DNA from: Gammaproteobacteria bacterium
Lineage (GTDB): Bacteria > Pseudomonadota > Gammaproteobacteria > Chromatiales > Chromatiaceae
Direction: 5' to 3'
Length of the DNA stretch: 64,000 nt
Assembly (NCBI GenBank): GCA_020445405.1
Contig: JAGRGQ010000013.1
Coordinates: forward strand, 1 to 64,000
Shown here: positions 1 through 9,228 of the stretch, one piece after another
How positions within the stretch are numbered: position 1 is the stretch's first letter
Layout: each line of letters begins with the position of its first letter
The notes under the pieces: model-generated
Seen by the model: the letters and a program-made list of their open reading frames with translations, nothing else
Databases searched by the model: none
Told to the model about the DNA's origin: nothing
Made by a program: the position numbers and the translations under genes

Positions 1-1
1 G

Positions 2-283
2 GACGACAGTGCCAGGAGCAGGGGCCGTTTCCTGGCAAGATTATCGGGTTTTCTGGATCCCGAGGAGTACCCCAAGGGACGGCTGCTTTCGGTGACCGGA
101 AATTTATCCGCCAACACTGAAAAAGCCATCGGGCAGTATCTCTACACCTACCCCGTGGTGGAAGCGGAAGCCCGCTACCTGTGGCCGGAGGAGGAGCCGT
201 ACTACCCCTATCCTTATTATCGGGATCCGTTTTTCCACCCCTGGTATCCCTATGGCTACAGACATCCGTATTACTGGTGGTAA
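2..283 (+). CDS. Slp-family outer membrane lipoprotein, C-terminal part
   Basis: The reading frame is already open at the left edge of the window, so only the C-terminal ~93 residues are present. They contain the Slp-type stretch GRFLARLSGFLDPEEYPKGR followed by LLSVTGN, then a YTYPVVEAEARYLWP segment; the Slp family (starvation- or stress-induced lipoproteins at the inner face of the outer membrane) has this pattern. The last ~27 residues are extraordinarily aromatic (Tyr/Pro/Phe/Trp-rich, ending YYWW). A second Slp-type gene follows 34 bp downstream in the same direction, so the two look like tandem paralogues in one operon. The family call is good; the function is not known in detail for any member. 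Confidence 0.75.
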   Translation, partial: DDSARSRGRFLARLSGFLDPEEYPKGRLLSVTGNLSANTEKAIGQYLYTYPVVEAEARYLWPEEEPYYPYPYYRDPFFHPWYPYGYRHPYYWW

Positions 284-317
284 CACGCTGCCGCTCAGAT
301 AAAAGAAGGACCGCTGC

Positions 318-848
318 ATGAACATCCGGATTCCGCTGATTCTCTTCCCGGCACTGCTGCTGGCATCAGCCTGCAGCACCATGGATTCGCAACCGGCATC
401 CGGCATCAGGTCGATAACGCCGGATCAGGTTTCCCGCAGCAGAAGCTCTCCCGACTCAACACCATTCGAGTGGGGAGGGATTATCGTCAGCCTGGAAAAT
501 CTGAAACAGAGCACCGAGCTTCAGATCATAGCTTATCCGCTCAACCGAAATGGTCGGCCCGACACCGACGAACCGCCCGCCGGTCGCTTTATCGCAGTGA
601 GCACTGGTTACCTGGAATCTGGTGATTACGCCCGCGGCCGCCAGGTGACGGTCACTGGCGAGATCGACCGCCTCCGGGAAGGAAAGGTCGGTCAGGCGGA
701 TTATCTCTTTCCGGTAATGCACGTTCGGGATATTCACCTCTGGCCGAAGCAGAATGTCGGCGGTGTTACCCCAAGATTCAATTTCGGATTCGGTATCGGA
801 TCGGGCGGCAGCACGCGTGGAAGTATGGGGGTCGGTATTGGATTCTGA
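318..848 (+). CDS. Slp-family outer membrane lipoprotein
   Basis: 176-residue protein with a lipoprotein signal: hydrophobic segment IPLILFPALLLASAC with the lipobox cysteine near residue 19. The body has the Slp features: WGGIIVSLENLKQSTELQII, a YPL...GRP...PAGRFIA stretch, then GDYARGRQVTVTGEI and HLWP. It ends in a Gly-rich tail (FNFGFGIGSGGS...MGVGIGF), quite unlike the Tyr-rich tail of the upstream paralogue. The start is supported by an AAGAAGGA ribosome site seven bases before the ATG. It is expected to be lipid-anchored in the outer membrane; its precise role is unknown. It sits directly behind the first Slp gene, so the two are probably co-transcribed. Confidence 0.8.
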   Translation: MNIRIPLILFPALLLASACSTMDSQPASGIRSITPDQVSRSRSSPDSTPFEWGGIIVSLENLKQSTELQIIAYPLNRNGRPDTDEPPAGRFIAVSTGYLESGDYARGRQVTVTGEIDRLREGKVGQADYLFPVMHVRDIHLWPKQNVGGVTPRFNFGFGIGSGGSTRGSMGVGIGF

Positions 849-924
849 GCCACTGGCTGTACCTGCGTCCGTTCCCGGCCGGATGCAGCGGACCTTCACT
901 GAACCGTGGAGTCCACTCCGGTTT

Positions 925-1257
925 TCAGCCGGTCAAAAGGACGATGTTAAAAGCGTTGAAGTGAAAAGTGAGAACGTAGCAGTAAGCCGTAAAGCAGAAG
1001 AAGATCGAGATTACAGCCAAGCCGCTGTCACGGCAGCGCCACAACAGTACCGTACCCAGACAGACCAATGCCATTTTAACCGATATGAAGAGAACGGGGT
1101 TGGTGTTGAGCAACATATCCATCAGCGGATTGGCTTCGGTGAAACGACCGGTTTCGATCCAGACAATGGTAAGCACGCCATCGATCGCATTGAGCATGAT
1201 CAGGCCGATGACTATGCCCCTCAACCAGCGATAATGCTCCCGTGTCCCGATAACCAT
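925..1257 (-). CDS. DUF5658-like small membrane protein
   Basis: About 110 residues with three to four hydrophobic helices. The first half carries a LNAIDGVLTIVWIETGRF segment followed by EANPLMDMLL and NPVLFISVKMALV, a pattern I associate with DUF5658 proteins (Asp in the first helix, Glu-Ala-Asn-Pro in the loop). Several in-frame starts exist: TTG at 1275 and an ATG at 1257; I chose the ATG, though its GGGAG site is very close, so the start is uncertain. It converges on the Slp genes and has no operon partner. The function is not known. Confidence 0.6.
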   Translation of the reverse strand: MVIGTREHYRWLRGIVIGLIMLNAIDGVLTIVWIETGRFTEANPLMDMLLNTNPVLFISVKMALVCLGTVLLWRCRDSGLAVISIFFCFTAYCYVLTFHFNAFNIVLLTG

Positions 1258-1859
1258 AACTCCCACCACCAACAATTTTGATCATCAATTTAACCTGCTG
1301 CCTCTTCGTCCGATGACTGCACTGTGAATTGTTGATGCAGACTGGCACGACCACACAGTTAGCGACCCTCCCAAGGCATCGATTGCCGTTTGAAAAATTC
1401 CCCTGCACTTTTTGCGCCACTTGTGTATTTCGCAATAAAAACATTTAGTTAACCAGATAATCGTTTATTGACTGGGCCGGTTTGTAAAAAATGCCGACAA
1501 AACTTACGAAACATGAAGCTGCTCTCGCGGCATCAACACAAGCGCCACAACAGGGACCCTGTGCCGCCGCGAAAAGATCCGTTCAGAACCCATCTCAGCC
1601 TACCGCGCAAACGCGACCATGACAGTTTTTTATGACAAGGCGTGCCGAGCCTATTGTAAGCAGCACGACATAAACGGGACCCAACAAAGCCATGGACGAA
1701 AACCGTCCGGTTCCCCTGGTGGACAACGTCCGGAATACGCGCCTGTTGCGCTGCCCGCTTGCCCGTACAACCCGTGCCCTGCGGCTGCGCGGTGCGCCTG
1801 ACAGGCTCGCATTTTGGGCGGCAACGCGTTTCACGGGGGGATTCTGAGTCAGGCGCTGC
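1258..1859. other. Intergenic region without a recognisable gene
   Basis: Roughly 600 bp between the DUF5658-like gene and the glycerate kinase stop codon. Short open frames on both strands have no recognisable motif, no good ribosome site, and are Arg/Ala-rich in a way typical of chance frames in GC-rich DNA. The part at 1390-1480 is AT-richer and may hold the promoter of the minus-strand membrane protein. I see no hairpin strong enough to call a terminator. Confidence 0.5.
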
Positions 1860-3122
1860 TTAAGCAGGCTTATGATCAGGCTTTGTTACGATACGCATGC
1901 CGATCATCAGGTCCATGACGTTTGTGCCGGTAGGGCCGGTATGTATCAAATCGCCGCTGGCTGCGAGCAGCGAACCCGAATCGGCACTGGCCAGAGACCG
2001 CTCCTGGTCGAATCCATGCCGTTTCGCGCGCGCGAGTGTACCGCCATCGACCAATGCACCGGCGTCCGTACCGGGACCGTCGCTGCCATCGGTACCGGCG
2101 GAAAGAAAAAGAATGTCGTCGGCACCCTCGATTACCCCGGCGGCGGAGAGGGCCAGATGCTGATTGCGCCCGCCGCGCCCCGGCTTATCGGGTAGCAGAA
2201 CACTGGGCTCACCACCCCATATGTAGACGCCCGGCAGGCTATCCATCAGTTCCAGCGCCAGTCGTCGTCCCACATTCTCCGCAGTCGCGTTGATAAACGC
2301 ATGGCTTACATGCACGTCGTAGCCGAGCGCCCTGGCCGCTTCTGCCGCGGCCTCCCGTGCATCGCGCAGACTGGCGACGATATGGAGGTCGACAGCGGCA
2401 GGTATCAGCGGTTGGTCCGCATCGCCTGGCGGTATCAAACGGCTTATCCAGTCGGGTAAATTGAGCGAATCGAGCGCTGCTTTGTCACGCTGTTCAGCCA
2501 CCAGCAGCCCGGAACCGATAACCGCCGGATCGTCCCAGCGCACATCGGAGATAAACAACCCGGTTACGCTGCGCGGACCAATATGGCGCAACAGGCGGCC
2601 GCCTTTTATCGCGGATAACGACTTACGCACCAGATTCATTTTCTCAATGGAAAAGCCGCTGCCGAGCAGCCACTGGTTGACACGCTTCAGGTCATCGAGG
2701 CCGATTCCCTGATGCAGCACCTCGACCAGGCTGGAAGTACCGCCCGAAATCAGGAACAGCAGGGCCCGATCCGGGGGCAATTCGGACAGGAAACTGATCA
2801 GCGCCCTCCCTGCGTTCAGGCTGTTTGCGTCGGGAAGCGGATGGCCACCTTCCATTGCCGTCAATCCCCGGGCTTCGAGCGCTGGACGATCCAGATGGCC
2901 GGGCTTGGAGATCACCAACCCGTCAACCAGAGGTCCATCCAGTTTATCGATGGCCCCCAGTGCCATCGCTTCCGCCGCTTTGCCGATCGCCACCACTGAG
3001 CACGCGTGCGTCACAGAATGCTGTGCGAGATACCCCGCTACAGCAGCGCGGCCATCCACCCCAGCCACCCCAGCACTGAAAATCCGCAGCAAATCGCTGC
3101 GCGCTTGTCCGATATTTTTCAT
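1860..3122 (-). CDS. Glycerate 2-kinase (MOFRL family)
   Basis: 420 residues, normal length for the GckA/TtuD family, which phosphorylates D-glycerate to 2-phosphoglycerate in the cytoplasm (serine cycle, glyoxylate or tartrate use, photorespiratory salvage). The N-terminal DUF4147 domain shows VVAIGKAAEAM, ISKPGH, EGGHPLPDANSL and FLISGGTSSLV. The C-terminal MOFRL domain shows GGEPSV, GRGGRNQHLALSAA, FLSAGTDGSDGPGTDAGA and the closing TGPTGTNVMDLMIG. The family was long annotated as hydroxypyruvate reductase, but kinase activity is the established one. The ATG at 3122 is preceded by GGGGTG. It is monocistronic here, with no other glycerate or serine-cycle genes nearby, so the physiological pathway cannot be assigned. 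Confidence 0.9.
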   Translation of the reverse strand: MKNIGQARSDLLRIFSAGVAGVDGRAAVAGYLAQHSVTHACSVVAIGKAAEAMALGAIDKLDGPLVDGLVISKPGHLDRPALEARGLTAMEGGHPLPDANSLNAGRALISFLSELPPDRALLFLISGGTSSLVEVLHQGIGLDDLKRVNQWLLGSGFSIEKMNLVRKSLSAIKGGRLLRHIGPRSVTGLFISDVRWDDPAVIGSGLLVAEQRDKAALDSLNLPDWISRLIPPGDADQPLIPAAVDLHIVASLRDAREAAAEAARALGYDVHVSHAFINATAENVGRRLALELMDSLPGVYIWGGEPSVLLPDKPGRGGRNQHLALSAAGVIEGADDILFLSAGTDGSDGPGTDAGALVDGGTLARAKRHGFDQERSLASADSGSLLAASGDLIHTGPTGTNVMDLMIGMRIVTKPDHKPA

Positions 3123-3426
3123 TTCACCCCATCCAGGCTTTCAGTGTGTTTTCATCCGGGTGGAGACCGGCATAACGGGATTTGAACAATCACCAGTTTC
3201 CGAATCAAGTCACGTGTTGACCCGCCAGTCTGCCATAGGGAGTATACGTTTTTGCAGGAGTGGGGAGAACCGGGTGAAAACCGGGGTGGTAAAGCGGAAG
3301 CCTACCGGGGTGACCCTTTATTCGGGCAGCAGGGGATTAAGAGATAGGTTCTATTCAGCAACTCGGCAACAGAGCGGCACTGAACAGCCAACTTCGGACT
3401 TCCCGATCCGGGGAGCGCCCCCCGGA
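3123..3426. other. Intergenic region with a solitary repeat end
   Basis: About 300 bp between the chemoreceptor stop and the glycerate kinase start. No gene is visible. The stretch near 3330-3353 matches one terminus of the dispersed repeat found in full at 5271, 10981 and 12318 (GGGGATTAAGAGATAGGTTC), but I found no partner terminus upstream, so it looks like a solo or decayed end. The remainder shows no clear promoter or terminator. Confidence 0.45.
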
Positions 3427-5127
<1,701 letters not shown>

Positions 5128-5174
5128 TCATCAGCGTTCCGGATACAGGGTTAGCGGTGGATTCAAACCGATAT

Positions 5175-5204
5175 TTATAACTATTTTTATATGGATTATT
5201 ACAA
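5175..5204 (-). promoter_or_regulatory. Candidate sigma-70 promoter of the chemoreceptor gene
   Basis: Read on the minus strand: TTGTAA (5204-5199), 18 bases, then TTATAA (5180-5175), about 110 bp before the chemoreceptor ATG. The region is strikingly AT-rich compared with its surroundings. The match is only moderate and no transcript data support it. Confidence 0.4.
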
Positions 5205-5230
5205 TAACATTACGATAACGTTACCGTAAT
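5199..5230. repeat. Three 11-bp tandem repeats upstream of the chemoreceptor
   Basis: TTACAATAACA (5199-5209), TTACGATAACG (5210-5220) and TTACCGTAAT (5221-5230) follow one another with a period of 11 bp, i.e. one DNA helical turn. They overlap the proposed -35 box of the chemoreceptor and extend upstream of it, where an activator or repressor would bind. The half-motif TTAC..TAAC recurs on one face of the helix. Confidence 0.6.
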
Positions 5231-5270
5231 ACTGTTTGCCCGCTGGCGCAGTCGTTGCTGGCTGATCGCA

Positions 5271-5451
5271 AGCCATCTCATAATCCCTCACGGCGCGACA
5301 GTGGCGGTTCTGGTTCATGGCGCGACGCGGCGCGCGCAGTGTCGCCGAAGCTGCAGCAGCGGGCCGCAAACAAAGCCGGGAGCCAAAACAGCCCGCTCCC
5401 CAAAGGGTTGCGTCAGAGATGCGGTTCGCGGGGATTATGAGATAGGTTCTA
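5271..5451 (+). repeat. MITE-like dispersed repeat, copy A
   Basis: A ~180-bp non-coding element bounded by near-inverted ends: left CCATCTCATAATCCC at 5273 and right GGGATTATGAGATAGG near 5432-5447. Inside it has TGGTTCATGGCGCGA (about 5311), AGCGGGCCGCAAACAAAGCC and CCCCAAAGGGTTG. The same internal order occurs, inverted, at 10981-11248 and 12318-12546. It lies between the chemoreceptor and the motor-like operon and carries no credible gene, which fits a miniature inverted-repeat element mobilised in trans. I cannot identify a target-site duplication by eye. Confidence 0.65.
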
Positions 5452-5517
5452 ATTCAACGCTTGTATGGTAAGCTTTTTGCGGCTGTTTCATGTACAGACA
5501 ATAACGAGGTAACGGAG

Positions 5518-6489
5518 TTGAAGAGCACACTGCAACACCGCCGTTTCAGCCGGAATATCCTGATCGAGATGTGTGTCCTGGGTGTTCTGGTCGGCATACT
5601 GATCGTCTGGCAGTTCGACTTTATCAACAGCGTCTACTTTCAGAATCAGCTGACCCATACCGGCATCGTACTCAACAGCGCAATCATTTCGCTTTTCGCA
5701 CTGGGCGTGCTGCGTATTATCTGGTTGCTGTTCGACTATGCCGGGGAGGAGAACGCCATCCTCAAGGTGATCGATAATATCGAACAGGGTTTCAAACCAT
5801 TGTCTGAGGTCCCGGAAGACAGAATCATTACCCGGCGCTATCACACGATGGAGCAGTTGCACAAAAGCAATACACCCATCAATCACAGCGCCCTCGCATC
5901 GACGCTGGTGGCATCGGAAAGCACCCGCAACAGCTTTCCCAAGTTCATCAATAACATCCTGATCCTGAGCGGCGTGTTCGGTACCATCGTTTCGCTCTCC
6001 ATCGCTCTGGTTGGCGCCTCCGATCTGCTGGAATCGGCGGTTAACATGGGTGGCATGGGAATGGTGGTGCACGGTATGTCCACCGCGCTCTCCACCACCA
6101 TTACCGCGATCTCCTGCTACGTCTATTTCGGTTATTTTTTCCTCAAGCTGACCGATGTCCAGACCAACCTGGTGAGTGCGGTGGAACAACTTACCAGTAA
6201 CCATTTCATGCCGCGTTTCCATATTCAGACGGAAACCGTTCTGCATCAGTTCGCCGACCTGATCCGGACTTTGCAGGAGCTGCTGGGACAGATGAACAGC
6301 TCACAGAAGTCCTACCAGGAACTGGCCGAGGAGATGCGCAACTCGCAGAGCGCGTTCGAAGATCTGGAGACTCGGATCATATCGGCGCTGGTGGACGTTC
6401 ATCGCACCAAGATCCAGCCGATCAACGAGGAGATGAATGACATCAAGCAGCTGCTTCGGCTCGGGTTCCGTCTGCCTGAAGAGCCATGA
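5518..6489 (+). CDS. MotA/TolQ/ExbB-family proton-channel-like protein
   Basis: 323 residues from the preferred TTG start at 5518, which has GAGG eight bases upstream; a longer frame opens at 5461 but lies against the repeat element. Four hydrophobic helices are predicted: two near the N-terminus (IEMCVLGVLVGILIVWQF and NSAIISLFALGVLRIIWLLF), then after a ~75-residue cytoplasmic stretch FINNILILSGVFGTIVSLSI and GMSTALSTTITAISCYVYFG. The last two match the MotA/ExbB core (GT-containing helix, then AL-TT helix). The C-terminal ~90 residues form a probable coiled coil. It overlaps the next gene by 4 bp (ATGA), as expected for two parts of one ion-driven motor. Flagellar, Tol and Ton genes are absent, so the machine it powers is unknown. 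Confidence 0.75.
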   Translation: MKSTLQHRRFSRNILIEMCVLGVLVGILIVWQFDFINSVYFQNQLTHTGIVLNSAIISLFALGVLRIIWLLFDYAGEENAILKVIDNIEQGFKPLSEVPEDRIITRRYHTMEQLHKSNTPINHSALASTLVASESTRNSFPKFINNILILSGVFGTIVSLSIALVGASDLLESAVNMGGMGMVVHGMSTALSTTITAISCYVYFGYFFLKLTDVQTNLVSAVEQLTSNHFMPRFHIQTETVLHQFADLIRTLQELLGQMNSSQKSYQELAEEMRNSQSAFEDLETRIISALVDVHRTKIQPINEEMNDIKQLLRLGFRLPEEP

Positions 6490-7583
6490 GAGCAGACGAG
6501 GCATTCATCGATCTCCGCCTGAATGCTCAGGAGGGGCATAATCAGGAGAGTTTCTGGCCGTCGTTCACCGACATCATGACGGTAGTCGTGATGATTTTCA
6601 TGATCGCCATGGTGGTGCTGCTGTTGCGCAATATCGACCTGGTCAACCAGTTGCGCGCTACCATGACTGCAGAACGGCAGGCGATGGAGCTCGCGCGTTC
6701 GACCGGTGAGGAGAAAGAGAATATTTCGCTGCGGCTGATCGCGGCCGAGAATGAGCTTGCCATTCGGCGGATGCAACAGCAGGAACTGGACGCAGCCAAT
6801 CGAGAGCAGAAGCGTCTTATCATCAATCAGACCGATCTGATCTCCAGATTACAAATGGAGATTGAAACGCTGACCCGTTCCAAGGCACAGCTGGCAACCG
6901 AAAACGAGTCGCTCAGCCAGCGGCTGGAGCGCGCCAACGAGCGCGTGCAGTCGCAGCAACAGGATCAGGTGAGACTGCAGCAGGACCTGTTGTCAACGCG
7001 CCAGCAACTGGAGAGCTCAAAACGTCAGCTGGCCAGCATGGAGCATGACGTCGCCAGCCTGCAGCAGTTGCAGCAGGCGACCCGGAGTGAGTACGACGCA
7101 TTGCAGCAAAGCTTCGAAGAGAGAACCAAAGAGCTGCAGCAGGCGCAAGTCGCCATGCGCAGTTCCGGTTTCAAGCTCAACTCACTGCAGGGTGAATACG
7201 ACAAACTGAAGGTTGAATACGACAAGCTGTTTCGCCCGGCGCGCTCGCCTGAAGGCAGATATCAGGTTATCGTCCGCTATTCGAAGGTGGATGGCGTACC
7301 CAAAATAGAGTTCACGACGGATGTGCTTTCCGGCTACGAAACCATCAGCCGAAGTGAGCTGGAACGGCGGCTCATCCGCCTCAAGGCGGAAAAATCCAAC
7401 GGCCTGTATGTCAAAGTGGTGTTCCCGGAAAACAGCGGTCTGGCATACAACGAAGCCTGGAAATTCACCTCTGAACTGCATGCGCGTTATGATTACTACT
7501 CCCAGCCGGATGCGCCGGATCCGGACCTGCCGCCGGAAAACGGCGAACAGTCGGATCACGCCCCGCCGACGCAGAAACCTTGA
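6486..7583 (+). CDS. MotB/ExbD-like membrane protein with long coiled coil
   Basis: 365 residues. A short cytoplasmic head is followed by a single helix with the MotB/ExbD-type aspartate: PSFTDIMTVVVMIFMIAMVV (Asp ~29). Residues ~60-245 are almost pure heptad-like Glu/Gln/Leu/Arg coiled coil, then a compact domain (~250-345) with GRYQVIVRYSKVDGVPKIEF and SGLAYNEAWKFTSEL, and an acidic Pro-rich tail. No OmpA-type peptidoglycan-binding domain is present, unlike MotB, PomB or ZorB. A fully helical rod of ~185 residues would reach roughly 25 nm, enough to cross the periplasm. Together with the upstream gene it looks like a proton-motive motor with an unfamiliar transmission rod; the function is unknown. 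Confidence 0.65.
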   Translation: MRADEAFIDLRLNAQEGHNQESFWPSFTDIMTVVVMIFMIAMVVLLLRNIDLVNQLRATMTAERQAMELARSTGEEKENISLRLIAAENELAIRRMQQQELDAANREQKRLIINQTDLISRLQMEIETLTRSKAQLATENESLSQRLERANERVQSQQQDQVRLQQDLLSTRQQLESSKRQLASMEHDVASLQQLQQATRSEYDALQQSFEERTKELQQAQVAMRSSGFKLNSLQGEYDKLKVEYDKLFRPARSPEGRYQVIVRYSKVDGVPKIEFTTDVLSGYETISRSELERRLIRLKAEKSNGLYVKVVFPENSGLAYNEAWKFTSELHARYDYYSQPDAPDPDLPPENGEQSDHAPPTQKP

Positions 7584-7964
7584 TTCACAGCGCACTCCCC
7601 ATCAGGATACGCGCGAATTTTTCAGATCCCGGCCGCCTACGCCGGGATGACTGAGAAATGATCTCCAACCTGCGAAAGTTGCGAATACTCCCCAACTGGA
7701 TAAATTTGCGCTGTTTAATCCCGGACCGCCCATCTTATCCGGACCCGGATTTTCCGGGCGGGCCGGCAAAGCAGCCTGGACGGTTGCCCGCGCAACCATC
7801 GCCGCCGCAAATCCTGAAGTCCGGTTTCGCCCGGTGCAACGAGTGGGCGGCACTTGCCGGCTTTCCGGTATGCCGGGGTTGCGGAATTTTCACCCTCTGG
7901 ATGTACTGATTCCATCTGCTTCGGCTAATATCCAACCTCTTCCGCAATCGGAGACCCCAGGATT
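7584..7964. other. Intergenic region, GC-rich with imperfect inverted repeats
   Basis: About 380 bp between the motor-like operon and the MFS gene. Apart from the hairpin at 7627-7647, it contains several Gly/Pro-coding chance frames and loosely complementary GCCGGC-containing stretches around 7745-7790 and 7850-7880. No convincing gene, promoter or repeat family member is seen. Confidence 0.4.
7627..7647 (+). terminator. Possible terminator hairpin after the motor-like operon
   Basis: TCCCGGC (7627-7633) and GCCGGGA (7641-7647) form a perfect 7-bp stem 44 bp after the stop codon. There is no T-run on the plus-strand 3' side, so intrinsic termination is doubtful; it could also be a small dispersed palindrome. 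Confidence 0.35.
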
Positions 7965-9200
7965 TTGACCATCGGCTTCAACAGACGACAGATCGTTCTG
8001 AGAATATTGCTGCCCTTTGCCGCCGGATACTTTCTCTCTTATCTGTTCCGCACCATCAATGCGGTACTCTCCCCCGATCTGGTGGCAGCACTTGACCTTG
8101 CCGCGGACGATCTTGGCCTGCTCACCGCCGCCTACTTCATCAGCTTCGGCTTTGCCCAGCTCCCGCTGGGACTGCTGCTGGACAGGTACGGCCCGCGCCG
8201 GGTGGAAGCCGGACTGCTCTGTATCGCCGCCCTGGGTGCGCTCATATTTGCGTTGGGGGATTCCAAACTGCAGCTGATAACAGGCCGCGCTCTTATCGGC
8301 CTTGGGGTTTCCGCCTGCCTGATGGCGGCCTTCAAGTCGTTTACCCAGTGGTTCGAGCCCGCCAGACTACCTCTGTTCAACGGCCTTATAATGGCCGCTG
8401 GCGGGCTCGGTGCGCTGGTTGCCACCGCACCGGTACAGGCGGCGCTGCGGGTAACCGACTGGAGGGGCATCTTTCTCTTTCTCGCCGGCTTTTCGCTGCT
8501 GGTGGCGTTCGCGATACTGAAGGCGGTACCGGACGCGCCAACACAACCCGCGCGTGAGGATCTGGCAACCCAGTTGCGGGGCATTGTAACCATATTCACG
8601 GATCCGTTCTTCTGGAAGGTCGCGCCGTCAGCCGTGCTTGCGCAGTCCTCCTTCATCTCTATCCAGAGCCTCTGGTCGGGACCCTGGCTGCGGGACGTCG
8701 CCGGGCTTGACCGTATGCAGTCGGCGGAAATACTGCTGCTGATTGCCGGTGCCATGACGCTCGGATTTCTCGGCATGGGGATCCTGGCGGAACGGCTCTC
8801 CCGTCTCGGGTTCGGCCCAACACAGGTATCCGCCGCCGGTGTGTTCTGCTTTATACTGACCCAGATGGTCATATTTGCGCAGCCGCCAGCAGGCTGGATC
8901 ACCGTTGTCTGGATGTTGTTCGGTTTTTTCGGTACTTCAGGGATCGTCCAGTACGCCGGACTGTCACAACACTTCGCACGCCACCTGGCCGGCCGTGTCA
9001 ACACCGCGATAAACCTGCTGGTTTTTATCATCGCGTTCATTCTTCAGTGGGTCAGCGGCGTAATCATTGAACTCTGGCCACAGACAGCGGCAGTACAGTA
9101 TTCAGCGCAAAGCTACCAGGCTGCATTCGGACTGCTGCTGTTGATGCAGATGGCTGCGCTGATCTGGTATTTTGTTCCGATGTCCGGAAAGCAACGCTGA
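7965..9200 (+). CDS. MFS transporter
   Basis: 411 residues with about twelve hydrophobic segments. Helix 1 contains FAAGYFLSYLFRTINAVLSP, a motif of DHA-type MFS carriers close to the YfcJ/NarK-like groups; loop 2-3 has the MFS signature GLLLDRYGPRRVEAG (DRxGRR variant), and helix 4 GRALIGLGVSACLMAAFK. The central loop is short. The start is a TTG with AGGA very close before it; no ATG is available near the N-terminus, so the exact start is uncertain. The substrate cannot be predicted. The alpha/beta hydrolase gene follows 28 bp downstream in the same direction and may be co-transcribed. Confidence 0.85.
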   Translation: MTIGFNRRQIVLRILLPFAAGYFLSYLFRTINAVLSPDLVAALDLAADDLGLLTAAYFISFGFAQLPLGLLLDRYGPRRVEAGLLCIAALGALIFALGDSKLQLITGRALIGLGVSACLMAAFKSFTQWFEPARLPLFNGLIMAAGGLGALVATAPVQAALRVTDWRGIFLFLAGFSLLVAFAILKAVPDAPTQPAREDLATQLRGIVTIFTDPFFWKVAPSAVLAQSSFISIQSLWSGPWLRDVAGLDRMQSAEILLLIAGAMTLGFLGMGILAERLSRLGFGPTQVSAAGVFCFILTQMVIFAQPPAGWITVVWMLFGFFGTSGIVQYAGLSQHFARHLAGRVNTAINLLVFIIAFILQWVSGVIIELWPQTAAVQYSAQSYQAAFGLLLLMQMAALIWYFVPMSGKQR

Positions 9201-9228
9201 CCGGGTGCATTTTCAACCGGGTTCAAAC

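Noticed and set aside
5518..7583. Zorya (ZorAB) defence system
   Set aside because: The channel core fits, but ZorB's OmpA domain and the ZorC/ZorD/ZorE nuclease or helicase genes are absent; flanking genes are a chemoreceptor and an MFS carrier.
7740..7900. GC-rich inverted repeat suggesting a MITE
   Set aside because: The arms (GCCGGCAAAG type) are only loosely complementary and no second copy is found in the window.
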